From assembly GCF_030406905.1 (NCBI RefSeq), contig NZ_CP129137.1, forward strand, positions 6,851,501 to 6,915,500: 64,000 bases of DNA. Reading direction: 5' to 3'. This DNA is from Streptomyces sp. HUAS CB01. GTDB lineage: Bacteria > Actinomycetota > Actinomycetes > Streptomycetales > Streptomycetaceae. The notes under the pieces are model-generated. The model had not been told where the DNA came from and searched no databases. It was given only the letters and a program-made list of their open reading frames with translations. Shown piece after piece: positions 1 to 8,284 of this stretch. Positions within the stretch are counted from its first letter, which is position 1. Each line of letters begins with the position of its first letter. Both the position numbers and the translations under genes were made by a program.

Positions 1-746
1 AGCTCAGCCGGCGGGTCCGTATCCCCTTCGAGCTCTACCTGGGGATCTCCCCGGCGGACGCGCGGCAGATCTTCTACGACCGCAACGTCAAGGGCATCGA
101 CGTCGCCAAGAACCTGGCCATGTCCATGGACCAGCGCGACCTCGCCACCCGCCTCGCCTACATCGTCGGCGAGAGGCTCGAGGTCGAGTCGAACGGTCAG
201 CGGATGCCGTTCGGCAAGCTGGTCAACGCCGGCAAGCGGCAGCTCACCAGGACCGACAAGGAGGTCGTGACGCTGTCCGCGCTGCGGACGCTGATCGTCA
301 CCACCCTCTTCGGCACCAAGGGTGTGCAGTACTCGGCGGCCAACGTCCACGAGGGCGACCTGCCGCCCGACACCGACGCCGACGAGGTGGAGAAGGTCGT
401 CGTACGTCTCGCGTCCCGGCTGATCGGGGGCCGCTTCCCGGACTTCGCCCGGCGCAGCGCGATCACGGCCCCGGCCGTGATGGCAGGCCTCGGCGTCCTG
501 CTGCACCGCGCGACCCCCTGGTGCGACCGCGGCGACGCCATGAGCTACGAGACGGTCGAGCACCTTCTCGCCGACGTGCGCTGGGAGCGCGAACCCGCCT
601 ACTGGGACGGCGTCTGCGCCAGCGTCGGCTCCACCGGCCGGCTCAACTTCAGTGGCGGAGTGAAGGACTCCGCCGGCCGCGTCGCGGGCGCGCTCCTCGA
701 CCCGAACAGCGAGTGGGGCCGGAAGATCCGGGGTCTGGGGACCTGA
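1..746 (+). CDS. DndB/DGQHR-family protein, 5' truncated by window edge
   Basis: The open frame runs from base 3 to a TGA at 744-746 with no start inside the window that fits the family; the first internal ATG (120) lies within conserved sequence, so the gene begins upstream. The fragment contains PFELYLGIS, QIFYDRNVKGIDVAKNLAMS and a later TLSALRT block. This matches the DndB/DGQHR fold, whose members include DndB of DNA phosphorothioate modification. DndB binds DNA and regulates dnd operons in known systems. No other dnd gene lies downstream here, so this may be a stand-alone DGQHR protein rather than part of a Dnd system; the upstream side is not visible. Confidence 0.7.
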   Translation, partial: LSRRVRIPFELYLGISPADARQIFYDRNVKGIDVAKNLAMSMDQRDLATRLAYIVGERLEVESNGQRMPFGKLVNAGKRQLTRTDKEVVTLSALRTLIVTTLFGTKGVQYSAANVHEGDLPPDTDADEVEKVVVRLASRLIGGRFPDFARRSAITAPAVMAGLGVLLHRATPWCDRGDAMSYETVEHLLADVRWEREPAYWDGVCASVGSTGRLNFSGGVKDSAGRVAGALLDPNSEWGRKIRGLGT

Positions 747-1011
747 ACAGGCCTACGCCGCGGCTCCCTTGACGCCGAGACCTTCTCAGCCGACGCCCCT
801 CTCGGGACGAGGTCCCGCCTGCGGGCACGACCCACGGCTCCCGCCTCCACGTATCCGTGGGCGTCCAGGCTGCGATGCCGGGCCCGGGGCCGGCTCGGTC
901 CGGCCCGGCCCGGGCGCGGCGGGGCGGCTCCGCTCCCGTCAGCATGCGCGCCCTCTCCTCCCGCCATCCGTCAGTCCCCTTCCATCCACATCCATCCGAA
1001 GGAATGGCCTC

Positions 1012-1845
1012 ATGAGCTACCCGAACGTCTGCGGCACGCCGTCCTCTCCCTCACCTTCGTCCCCGTACGCCGTCCCCGACACATGCACTGCCCTTCCCCA
1101 GCACCCGAAAGCGGCCGGTATGGCCCCGGCTATGGGGGCGTCCGGGATGGCGCCGAAGACGTCCCCCGCCTCCGCGCAGCCGTCGGCCGGGAGGAGGCCG
1201 TTGTGGCGCGGAGAGCTGTTCGCCCACGGTGCCTCAACGCTCCTCGCACTGATCACGGCGCCCCTGACCCGTCCGCGCAGGACCGTCCTCGTGGTGGCCG
1301 CGATGGCCGTGGGCTGCTCCCTGAGCGCCTGCTCCACCATCGGCGGAGCCCAGACCGGGACCGAGCCGCCGACGGCCACCGTCAGCGCCTCGCAGGACAC
1401 CCAGAGCGCCCAGGACTCCGAGGACACCCAGGACGACTCCGACAGTGACACCATCACCGTCGCGCTGGACAAGACCGCCACGTGGAACAACGGCGTCCAG
1501 GCGCACCTGAGCCACTTCAGCCGCGGCACCTCCGGAGAGTACGCCTACCCGGCCGGCAAGGCGTACCTGGCCTTCTCCGTCACTGTGCAGAACGGCTCCA
1601 AGTCCCCGCTCGACCTGAGCACGGTCAGCATGTCCTGCCCCGACGGCGCGGAGGAGATCTTCGACACGGATGCGGGTTTCAAGGGCACGCCGGACACCCA
1701 CCTGCTGCCGGGCAAGTCGCAGACCTGGAAGGAGGCGTGCGTGTTCGCCAAGACGGCCAAGAGCGTCCAGATCGAGATCATGCCGATCGACACCTCTGGC
1801 TCGGGCTGGTACCGCACGGCCATCTTCACCGGCCGGGTGCAGTAG
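1012..1845 (+). CDS. DUF4352-like anchored lipoprotein/membrane protein
   Basis: A 277-aa protein. The first ~90 residues are Pro/Ser/Ala-rich, then a hydrophobic segment (RTVLVVAAMAVGCSLSACS) ends in a lipobox-like LSAC. A low-complexity acidic Ser/Thr/Asp linker follows, then a beta-rich C-terminal domain (TWNNGVQAHLSHFSR, YLAFSVTVQNGSKSPLDLS) typical of DUF4352/telokin-like domains that sit outside the membrane. ATG 1012 is chosen because an AAGGA lies about 9 nt upstream and the longer frame back to 769 reads as low-complexity Arg/Pro sequence. A short form starting at the internal Met just before the lipobox is also possible. The substrate is unknown. It is not obviously in an operon with its neighbours. 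Confidence 0.6.
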   Translation: MSYPNVCGTPSSPSPSSPYAVPDTCTALPQHPKAAGMAPAMGASGMAPKTSPASAQPSAGRRPLWRGELFAHGASTLLALITAPLTRPRRTVLVVAAMAVGCSLSACSTIGGAQTGTEPPTATVSASQDTQSAQDSEDTQDDSDSDTITVALDKTATWNNGVQAHLSHFSRGTSGEYAYPAGKAYLAFSVTVQNGSKSPLDLSTVSMSCPDGAEEIFDTDAGFKGTPDTHLLPGKSQTWKEACVFAKTAKSVQIEIMPIDTSGSGWYRTAIFTGRVQ

Positions 1846-2022
1846 CTCGGACCGCGGACGGGCCCTGCTGGGTGCCGTCGTCGTCTCCACAGGGCGGCGG
1901 CTCACGCCTTCGCCGTCATCGGGTGCACACCGATGCCGCGCCCACGGGCCCGCCCGCACCCACGCCCGATCGCCCACCATGTGCGGCCCCGCTCACCACC
2001 ACCCGCGACCAGGAAGGCCACC

Positions 2023-3654
2023 GTGACGATGACCGTGCACACCGAGCTGATCCGTCGCTTCGCCGACGACTTCACCGCCCTGCAGGAGGCCGTCCTCGCA
2101 CGCATGAACGGGATCTGCCCTCCGGAGGTCGCCGCGGCCCTGGAACACGCTTCGCTCGCCGGCCCCATCACCGTCGCTCTCGCCCACGCCGACGTCCTCG
2201 CTCGCGGGGCCGTCCGATGCGCGGAACTCTCGGCTCAGCCCCCCGAGCGGCTGCGACGGCTGCGAGCACACGCGCGCAAGGTGCGACGGGCCCGGTCGCA
2301 GGCGGAGAGCCTGTGCAAGGAGCAGCGTGCCCACCGCCTCGCCGGCCGCTCCCGGCCGGTGGACATGCTGGAGCTGAGGGTGGCGCGCACGGCGTCCCCC
2401 GCGGCCTTCGCCGAGGTCCTGCGGCAGGAACTGCGCGACAGGGGAGTGCCGGACGGCACACCGCAGGGGCCGGAGAGCGACCTCGCCCGGTGGGCCTGGG
2501 ACCGGAGGACGGCACGCGAAGAGCTGCCGGCACCGGTGCGCGAGCTGCGGGACTGTGACGACGACGCCTTCGTTCAGGCCCTCCTGCGCGATGCCCGGGA
2601 GGAAGAGAACCCGTACCTCCCGCACGACGCGGTGGTCGAACGGTGGAGCCGCCATGCCCGTGCCGCGCTGGCCTGGGGTCGCTACGCGATCGGCCAGGCC
2701 GAACGGGACGTAGTCGCCCGCCCTCTCTCCGTACGGCGCGCCCGACTTGACGCACTGGACGACGCCTACCAGGACACCGCGGTTCTCGCCGCCCGCCGCC
2801 GAGAGGCCCTGCTCCGGGTCACGGAACTCCACGACCGGATGTGGGCCTGCATGACCACCGGACCTTTCGCGGAACTCATCGCACAGTGTCGCGCGGCGGC
2901 CCTGGTGCGCTTCGCCGATGCCGAGCCCGAGCTGTGGCACGGCGTGCGTGAGCTGACCGTGAGGCACCAGGCGCAGTGTCCCGAGCAGGTCGACGGCTGC
3001 CCGCAGTGCCACCGCGCTCTCGCCGCCGTCCTCGCCGACTCCCATCCTGCCGACATGGGCCAGGACGAGGACAGCGAACACCCGGCGGCAGCGCTCCCGG
3101 CTGACGGGGACCGCTATGCCGTGCTCGCCGACCTTCCCGACACCGCCGTCGTGGCCGTCGCCGACGCCGCCGTCGGTGACGAGTCCGCACTGTGCGGCTA
3201 CGGCTGGGCTGCCGAGGACGGGACGACCGGATACGGCGAGTCCCTGGCCTCGAGCAGCGGTGAAGCCGAAGTCATCGGTATATGCGCGGCCGCCCTCAGC
3301 CTCCTCGAGCGCCACGAGGATGCACCCGTCGTCCTCCTGTGCGACAGCACCGAGGCAGTCGACGTAGTCGACACGGCTCTGCGCTCTGCCGACCCAGCAG
3401 CCACCCACCGCACGCTCCTCTTCCCGGAGAGCCGGCGGCTGATGGACCGCCTGCTGCGCCACCGGCACCGCGTCCAGGTCCGCTGGCTCAAGGGGCACAT
3501 CGGACACGACCTCAACGAAACCGCGGACGCCTTCGCCCGTCTCGCCCTCCGCCGTGCCACCGGCCGCATCCCTTCCTCCACCGCGCGGAAGGAGGAGGCG
3601 CGGATCCTGCGCTCGCTCGGCTCCGGACCAGGCTCCCTCTCGGTGGCCGCCTGA
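2023..3654 (+). CDS. Protein with C-terminal RNase H domain and unknown alpha-helical N-terminus
   Basis: GTG 2023 is preferred over ATG 2029 because AGGAAGG (2011-2017) sits 5 nt before it, giving 543 aa. Residues ~375-520 are an RNase H fold with the catalytic acidic set in order: Asp381 (VAVADAA), Glu416 (GEAEVIGI), Asp441 (LLCDST) and Asp502 (NETADAFARLAL), with the KGHIG loop histidine before it. So an active RNA:DNA hybrid nuclease is likely. The ~370-residue N-terminus is Arg/Ala/Glu-rich and mostly helical, has a CPQCHRAL-like cysteine pair near residue 330, and I do not recognise it. Stand-alone rnhA proteins are about 150 aa, so this is a fusion. Its partner process is unknown; the defence-like neighbourhood is suggestive only. 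Confidence 0.75.
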   Translation: MTMTVHTELIRRFADDFTALQEAVLARMNGICPPEVAAALEHASLAGPITVALAHADVLARGAVRCAELSAQPPERLRRLRAHARKVRRARSQAESLCKEQRAHRLAGRSRPVDMLELRVARTASPAAFAEVLRQELRDRGVPDGTPQGPESDLARWAWDRRTAREELPAPVRELRDCDDDAFVQALLRDAREEENPYLPHDAVVERWSRHARAALAWGRYAIGQAERDVVARPLSVRRARLDALDDAYQDTAVLAARRREALLRVTELHDRMWACMTTGPFAELIAQCRAAALVRFADAEPELWHGVRELTVRHQAQCPEQVDGCPQCHRALAAVLADSHPADMGQDEDSEHPAAALPADGDRYAVLADLPDTAVVAVADAAVGDESALCGYGWAAEDGTTGYGESLASSSGEAEVIGICAAALSLLERHEDAPVVLLCDSTEAVDVVDTALRSADPAATHRTLLFPESRRLMDRLLRHRHRVQVRWLKGHIGHDLNETADAFARLALRRATGRIPSSTARKEEARILRSLGSGPGSLSVAA

Positions 3655-3820
3655 GCCCACGGTCCGACGGCAGTGCCGAGCTTCACGGCCTCCCTCGTCT
3701 TCGTACCTTCACATTGGCTCGGGCAGCCGACACGCAGCCCACATCCGACCGTCTGCGGACAGCCCTACCACCCTGAGAACCGATCTCCCCGTACTTGGAC
3801 GAAAGCGAGCGGCGCTCCTC

Positions 3821-4897
3821 ATGGCCCATCCCCGGTGGCACCACATCCTCATGGAGTCGCAGCGTCACGCCCTCAAGGCGCTCGACGAATGGAACTGCTC
3901 CAGCGGCGACTACGGCGACTTCCTCACTCACATGCACAAGGCCTGGCACTACCTGCTCCACGCGGAATTCCACAAGGCCGAGATCGACTACCACTATCTG
4001 GACACCAAGACCGGCCGCCACCAGTTGATCGACGGCGAGCCGAAGGCCTGGGACCTCGAGAGGTGCCTGAAGGAGCGCTTTCCCAACAGCGCCGACACGG
4101 TACGCCTCAACGCCGAGCTCTTCGTCGCCCTGCGCAACAAGGTGGAGCATCGCTACGAGCACAACCTGAGGATCGCCACGGGCGGCAGGGCCCAGGCCTA
4201 CGTCATCAACTACGAGCAGGAGATGACGGGCCACTTCGGCGCCGGCTACAGCCTCGCCGACCGGCTCCGCTTCCCCCTCTCCGTCCAGGCCCTGACCGCG
4301 GAGGGGTACGAGGAGATGCGGAAGGCCGCCAGGGGGCTGCCCAGGAAGACCCGTGACCTGGTGGCCAGATACGAGGCGGGTATCGATCCGTCAGTCCTCA
4401 ACGACCCCGGGTACGACTACCGCGTACGGCTGGTGCCCATCACCGGCTCCAAGACGGACGCCGACCTGGCCGTCAACTTCGTCAAGCTCGACGACCTGAG
4501 CGAGGACGAGCGACGCACCATGGTCGAGGCGGGGCGGGATGGTTCCGTCATCACCAGGGACCGCCGTGTCGAGGTGGCGGACCTGAACAGGATGCGCCCG
4601 GCGCAGGTCGCTGCCCGGGTCGAGGAGCAGCTGCCGTTCCGGTTCAGCGTGTACGTGGACCACGTGGTGATGTGGAAGCGGCTGAGAGTCCGTCCGGTCA
4701 AGGGTTCCGGCGACCCGTACGTCACCGACGCGAGGTACTGCACATACAACGAGGCCTTCAACGAGTACGTCTACACCCAGGCATGGATCAGGAAGATCGT
4801 GAGGGAGATCGGGACGGTCGAGAAGTACCGCGCGTTCTTCGGTAGGGAGCCGCGCATGAAGACGGGGATCGACGCGTCGAATCGGGCGGCTGCCTGA
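3821..4897 (+). CDS. DUF3644 domain-containing protein
   Basis: A 358-aa protein. The blocks LIDGEPKAWDLERCL, LNAELFVALRNKVEHRYEH, AYVINYEQEM, RLRFPLSVQALT and YDYRVRLVPITGSKTDADLAVNF follow the DUF3644 pattern, a family of unknown function often seen in accessory and restriction-type neighbourhoods. ATG 3821 is chosen because residues just after it read as ordinary protein while the frame upstream is low-complexity. The ribosome binding site is weak, and ATG 3851 (MESQRHALKAL) is an alternative. No catalytic motif or membrane segment is visible. Confidence 0.7.
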   Translation: MAHPRWHHILMESQRHALKALDEWNCSSGDYGDFLTHMHKAWHYLLHAEFHKAEIDYHYLDTKTGRHQLIDGEPKAWDLERCLKERFPNSADTVRLNAELFVALRNKVEHRYEHNLRIATGGRAQAYVINYEQEMTGHFGAGYSLADRLRFPLSVQALTAEGYEEMRKAARGLPRKTRDLVARYEAGIDPSVLNDPGYDYRVRLVPITGSKTDADLAVNFVKLDDLSEDERRTMVEAGRDGSVITRDRRVEVADLNRMRPAQVAARVEEQLPFRFSVYVDHVVMWKRLRVRPVKGSGDPYVTDARYCTYNEAFNEYVYTQAWIRKIVREIGTVEKYRAFFGREPRMKTGIDASNRAAA

Positions 4898-5231
4898 GGC
4901 GCCGCGTGCTGCCCTGGGGGACGGCAACGGTCATCGCGGTGCAGGCCGCCAATAGGACGGGCGAATCACCCTCGGTGAAGCCCTGGCTACGGCTTCCGGG
5001 GTGATGGTGCGAGCGCTGCAATGGGCGTATGCGGAACCGGTCGGGGAGGGGTGCGACGTCTCCGTCCGTTGCGCGCCGTCAGGTTGCGCCGGCAGCTACA
5101 GCCCAGGACTGCGGCCCAGAAGACGTTCGGTAGTGACCCGTCGTCAGTGGCGGGTTTAGGGTGAAGCGGAAGACAGTTCCATGCCGGGGATTTGACGAAT
5201 AGGGCATTGGAACCTCTCTTGTGGGGACAGA
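4898..5231. other. 334-nt gap before the helicase-chaperone operon
   Basis: No gene is supported here. The segment nearest the operon is less GC-rich and has a -35-like TTGACG at 5192-5197, but no convincing -10 stands 16-18 nt further on. The operon promoter is presumably in this gap. Confidence 0.4.
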
Positions 5232-7295
5232 GTGGATCATTCTTATCAGGCGTGGCAGGAAGTGCTGGCCGAAGAGTTCTTCGGAGGGCAGCACGCCGGC
5301 CATCCGACGCTGTTCTACGTCGACGACGACGTGGAGCAGGAGCTCAGGCATGGATACGGCATAGACGAGCCCCTCGCCCGGTGCGTGGGCAGGTTCCTGC
5401 GGCTGGGAACCGCGGAACCGTACGGCGCGCTGGAGGACTACCGCTGGCGCAAGCGGCAGCAGGACAAGGACGGCGTGCCCGCCTTCCTGCCGCTGCTGGC
5501 ATGCTCGGTGATGGCCGCGTCGCGGATGGTGAACGATCGGAACCACCGTGCCACCGCCTACCACACCCGCTTCTCCGAGCTGTTGACCGGCGACGAGAGG
5601 CAACTGGGCAGCCACCACTACGAGCCCATATCCCGAATGTGGCAGGTGCTGGCCTCCTGGCAGCACAGCCAGCGGGGCGCGCGTGGCCTCTGCACCGTTC
5701 CTGCCCCCGCAGACCTGCCCTCCAACCGCAGCATGATCGGGTTCGCCCAGTCCCAGGCGCTCCTCAGCGGCGCTGACCGGTCCTTCATACCGAAGTTCTT
5801 CCGGTCGTTGCGGGAGCACGGTACGACCTGGCCGTTGCCGGGGGAGACGCTGCTGGCCCAGATCGAGATCCGGGGCATGGAGCAGCACTTCTCCAAGGGC
5901 TTCCGCAACGCTCTTCAGGAGGAGGAGTTCCGCCCCCTCCTCGCCAGGCTGATCGGCAACTACGCCGCCTCCTGGGACGGTTCGGACGAACTGGTGCCCA
6001 CCGGTGTCACCCGAGCCGAACTCCTGGTGCGGCTGGACGCGGGGCGTCTCAGCTGGGTGGCGCGTGTGCGGTCCGCGGAACAGAAGGAGCGCATCAAGCT
6101 CAAGAACGGCGTCGTCCTCGAGCAGCTTGGCGACACCGCCTACTACGAAGTGACGGGCCTGCCCTCCCCGAGCGCGAACACCCTCGCGACGGGCATCCGC
6201 CGCGACGGGGACAACCTGGTGCTCAGCCGCCCCTCCTGCTCCGCCCTGGTGCTCGCACGGGACGACGTGCTCGGCGTCTGGGCCGGCACCGACGGCTTCC
6301 GCCCGGGAGAGGCACACGTGGTGCTCGCCGCCCCGACCGCGCAGCGGGACCTGCAGCGGCTGCTGGACAGGGCCGCGACCACGGGCCGGAGCGCCGACAC
6401 CGGCAAGCTGGCCTGGGTGCCTCAGGGCTGGTCCCTGCACAAGCCGGTCACCTTCGACAACGCGGTCACCCTGCGCCGGGCGCTCCAGGAGGTCCAGGGC
6501 GCGGTCGGCCTCCTGCACCCCCCGGCCCAGTTCAAGCTCCGCCTGGAGGGCGGACTGAAGCTCGCGCCGTCGCTCGATCCCCACTTGTACCTGCGAGGAG
6601 GCGAGCCCCAGGTGGTCCTCCCGGACGTCACGGAGGGCACGGGCACCACCCTCCTGGTCGACGGGAAGGAGCGGCCCGAGCTCAGGAAGGCGGTCGCCGC
6701 GGGCCGTCCCGTCCCTCTGGCCGTGCTCCGGCTGGAGCCTGGCCGCCACACGGTGAGCTGTGCAGGCGCCGAGATCGGCTTCGCCACCGCGGAACAGGCC
6801 GTCGTCGAGCCGAAGACGACCAAGGTCTGCGGCTTCACCGTCGTGGACGGCAAGGCCTCGGAATCGCCCTCCCTCCTCACCGAGCAGACCCTGCCGACCG
6901 GCATCACCGGCGCCGACTGCACGGGCACCACGGCCCGGGCAGCGGCAGCCGCCATGGAGCTGTGCCGTCGGGACGCGGAGGAGCTGCTGTTCGCGGCGGC
7001 CGACGGACGGCTGTGGACGTTGGAGGCGCCGGACCAGCCGGACTGGTGGACGGAGCGTCTCCCTGACACTCCCGCCCCGCTCCGCTTCGAGGCCGACTTC
7101 CACGGCATCGGCGGCTGGCTCCTGGAGCGCCGGAGCGGACGCTGGAAGGGCCGCCCGGTGAACCCCGGAACGCCGAAGCCGAGGAGTGCCGGCAACCCGC
7201 GGGCATGGGCCCGTGCCGTCCTCAACGCCCAGCAGGCGTCCGTCGAGTCCTCGTGGGCCGCGTACGTGCAGGCAGCGAAGGAGCTGGACCGATGA
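5232..7295 (+). CDS. Unrecognised 687-aa protein, first gene of helicase-chaperone operon
   Basis: I do not recognise the family. The start is GTG 5232 with GGGGA about 6 nt upstream. The N-terminal third is helical with several conserved-looking aromatic and His positions (FYVDDDVEQEL, NRNHRATAYHTRFSELL). The middle is mixed alpha/beta (ELLVRLDAGRLSWVARVRS) and the rest is beta-rich with short repeats of charged and Gly turns. The C-terminus is Arg/Pro-rich before a final helix. There are no membrane segments, no signal peptide and no P-loop. Its stop codon overlaps the start of the next gene by 4 nt (ATGA), so it is likely translated in step with the helicase. A sensor or substrate-binding role is only a guess. 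Confidence 0.8.
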   Translation: MDHSYQAWQEVLAEEFFGGQHAGHPTLFYVDDDVEQELRHGYGIDEPLARCVGRFLRLGTAEPYGALEDYRWRKRQQDKDGVPAFLPLLACSVMAASRMVNDRNHRATAYHTRFSELLTGDERQLGSHHYEPISRMWQVLASWQHSQRGARGLCTVPAPADLPSNRSMIGFAQSQALLSGADRSFIPKFFRSLREHGTTWPLPGETLLAQIEIRGMEQHFSKGFRNALQEEEFRPLLARLIGNYAASWDGSDELVPTGVTRAELLVRLDAGRLSWVARVRSAEQKERIKLKNGVVLEQLGDTAYYEVTGLPSPSANTLATGIRRDGDNLVLSRPSCSALVLARDDVLGVWAGTDGFRPGEAHVVLAAPTAQRDLQRLLDRAATTGRSADTGKLAWVPQGWSLHKPVTFDNAVTLRRALQEVQGAVGLLHPPAQFKLRLEGGLKLAPSLDPHLYLRGGEPQVVLPDVTEGTGTTLLVDGKERPELRKAVAAGRPVPLAVLRLEPGRHTVSCAGAEIGFATAEQAVVEPKTTKVCGFTVVDGKASESPSLLTEQTLPTGITGADCTGTTARAAAAAMELCRRDAEELLFAAADGRLWTLEAPDQPDWWTERLPDTPAPLRFEADFHGIGGWLLERRSGRWKGRPVNPGTPKPRSAGNPRAWARAVLNAQQASVESSWAAYVQAAKELDR

Positions 7296-8284
7296 CGGGA
7301 CCGATGAGCAGCACCGAGTTCGGTGGGATCCTCCTGCGCTGGCTGAGCGAGAGCCGCAGCGGCACGGCGTCCGCACTGCGCGACGGGGTCCGCAGCCAGG
7401 CCCAGGCGTGGGGCCTGGAGCTGAAGGAGTACGCCGACTGGGACTGGATGCGCAAGGCCGCCGCCCTCGGCTTCATCGACGTGGACCTGCGCGCCGACCG
7501 CTGGTCGGTGGCCCCGCCGGTGCTGACCAGGCTGCCCCACGCCGACGGCCTCGCTGTGCTGACCGGCGCGCGCACCGCCCAGACCAGCAGGCGCGTCGAC
7601 GAGGCAGCACAGGAGTGGATGGAGCTGGTCACCGTCCCCCACCGACCGGAGGCCGGTGAGGCGCGGCTGCCCGACACCCTCCTGTTCCAGTACGAGGACT
7701 TGCGGACCCTGCAGGCAGCCGCGGAGTTCCTCGGGGCAAGCTACGTGCCCTGCGCCGCCCTGCAGTTGACGGCGCTGCTTCCGCAGGCGGCGCCGGGCCC
7801 CGAGTCCGCACCGCCCGGTGGGAGCACCGCCAACACGCTGGAGAAGTACGAGTTGCGCCTCCAGCGGTTCGTCCCCGCGGAGAGGGACGACGAGGACGGC
7901 CTTTACCGGTGGCGCGGAGCCGACTACGCGCGCCTGACCCGCGTCCGCCGCAACGGTGTCTTCCACGCGGTGGAACGCGAGACGGGTATCTATCTGGAAC
8001 TCGCCCGCCACCGCACCGGCGCGATGCGCTGGCGGCCGGAATCCGGCAAGGGCCGTGCCGGCATCGGTCGACTCTTCGTCGACCGGTATGCGCCACTGCC
8101 CGCCGTGCACGAGCGCGCGGCCGTCCTGTGCAGCGGCTTCCCGCCCTCGGTGGGCAAGCAGGCACAGACCCGTGCGTACGACAACGTGCCGAGGGCGGTC
8201 GCCGAGGCGATCGCGGCCTCGCTACGGCAGAACCTGGAGATCATGCCTCGACAGGTAGGCGCCACCGGCGGGAGGACCAAGTGA
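7292..8284 (+). CDS. Unrecognised 330-aa protein with winged-helix-like N-terminus
   Basis: ATG 7292 overlaps the previous TGA and has AAGGAG 8 nt upstream. The N-terminal ~110 residues (GILLRWLSES, DWDWMRKAAALGFIDVD, RWSVAPPVLTRLPHADGLAVLTGAR) look like a winged helix followed by a beta hairpin. The centre has a Pro/Gly linker, and the C-terminus includes beta strands (YARLTRVRRNGVFHAV) and a Lys/Arg-containing tail. No catalytic motif is visible. It sits directly before the DUF1998 helicase with a GTGA overlap, so it could be an adaptor or DNA-binding partner of the helicase; that is inference from position. Confidence 0.75.
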   Translation: MTGPMSSTEFGGILLRWLSESRSGTASALRDGVRSQAQAWGLELKEYADWDWMRKAAALGFIDVDLRADRWSVAPPVLTRLPHADGLAVLTGARTAQTSRRVDEAAQEWMELVTVPHRPEAGEARLPDTLLFQYEDLRTLQAAAEFLGASYVPCAALQLTALLPQAAPGPESAPPGGSTANTLEKYELRLQRFVPAERDDEDGLYRWRGADYARLTRVRRNGVFHAVERETGIYLELARHRTGAMRWRPESGKGRAGIGRLFVDRYAPLPAVHERAAVLCSGFPPSVGKQAQTRAYDNVPRAVAEAIAASLRQNLEIMPRQVGATGGRTK

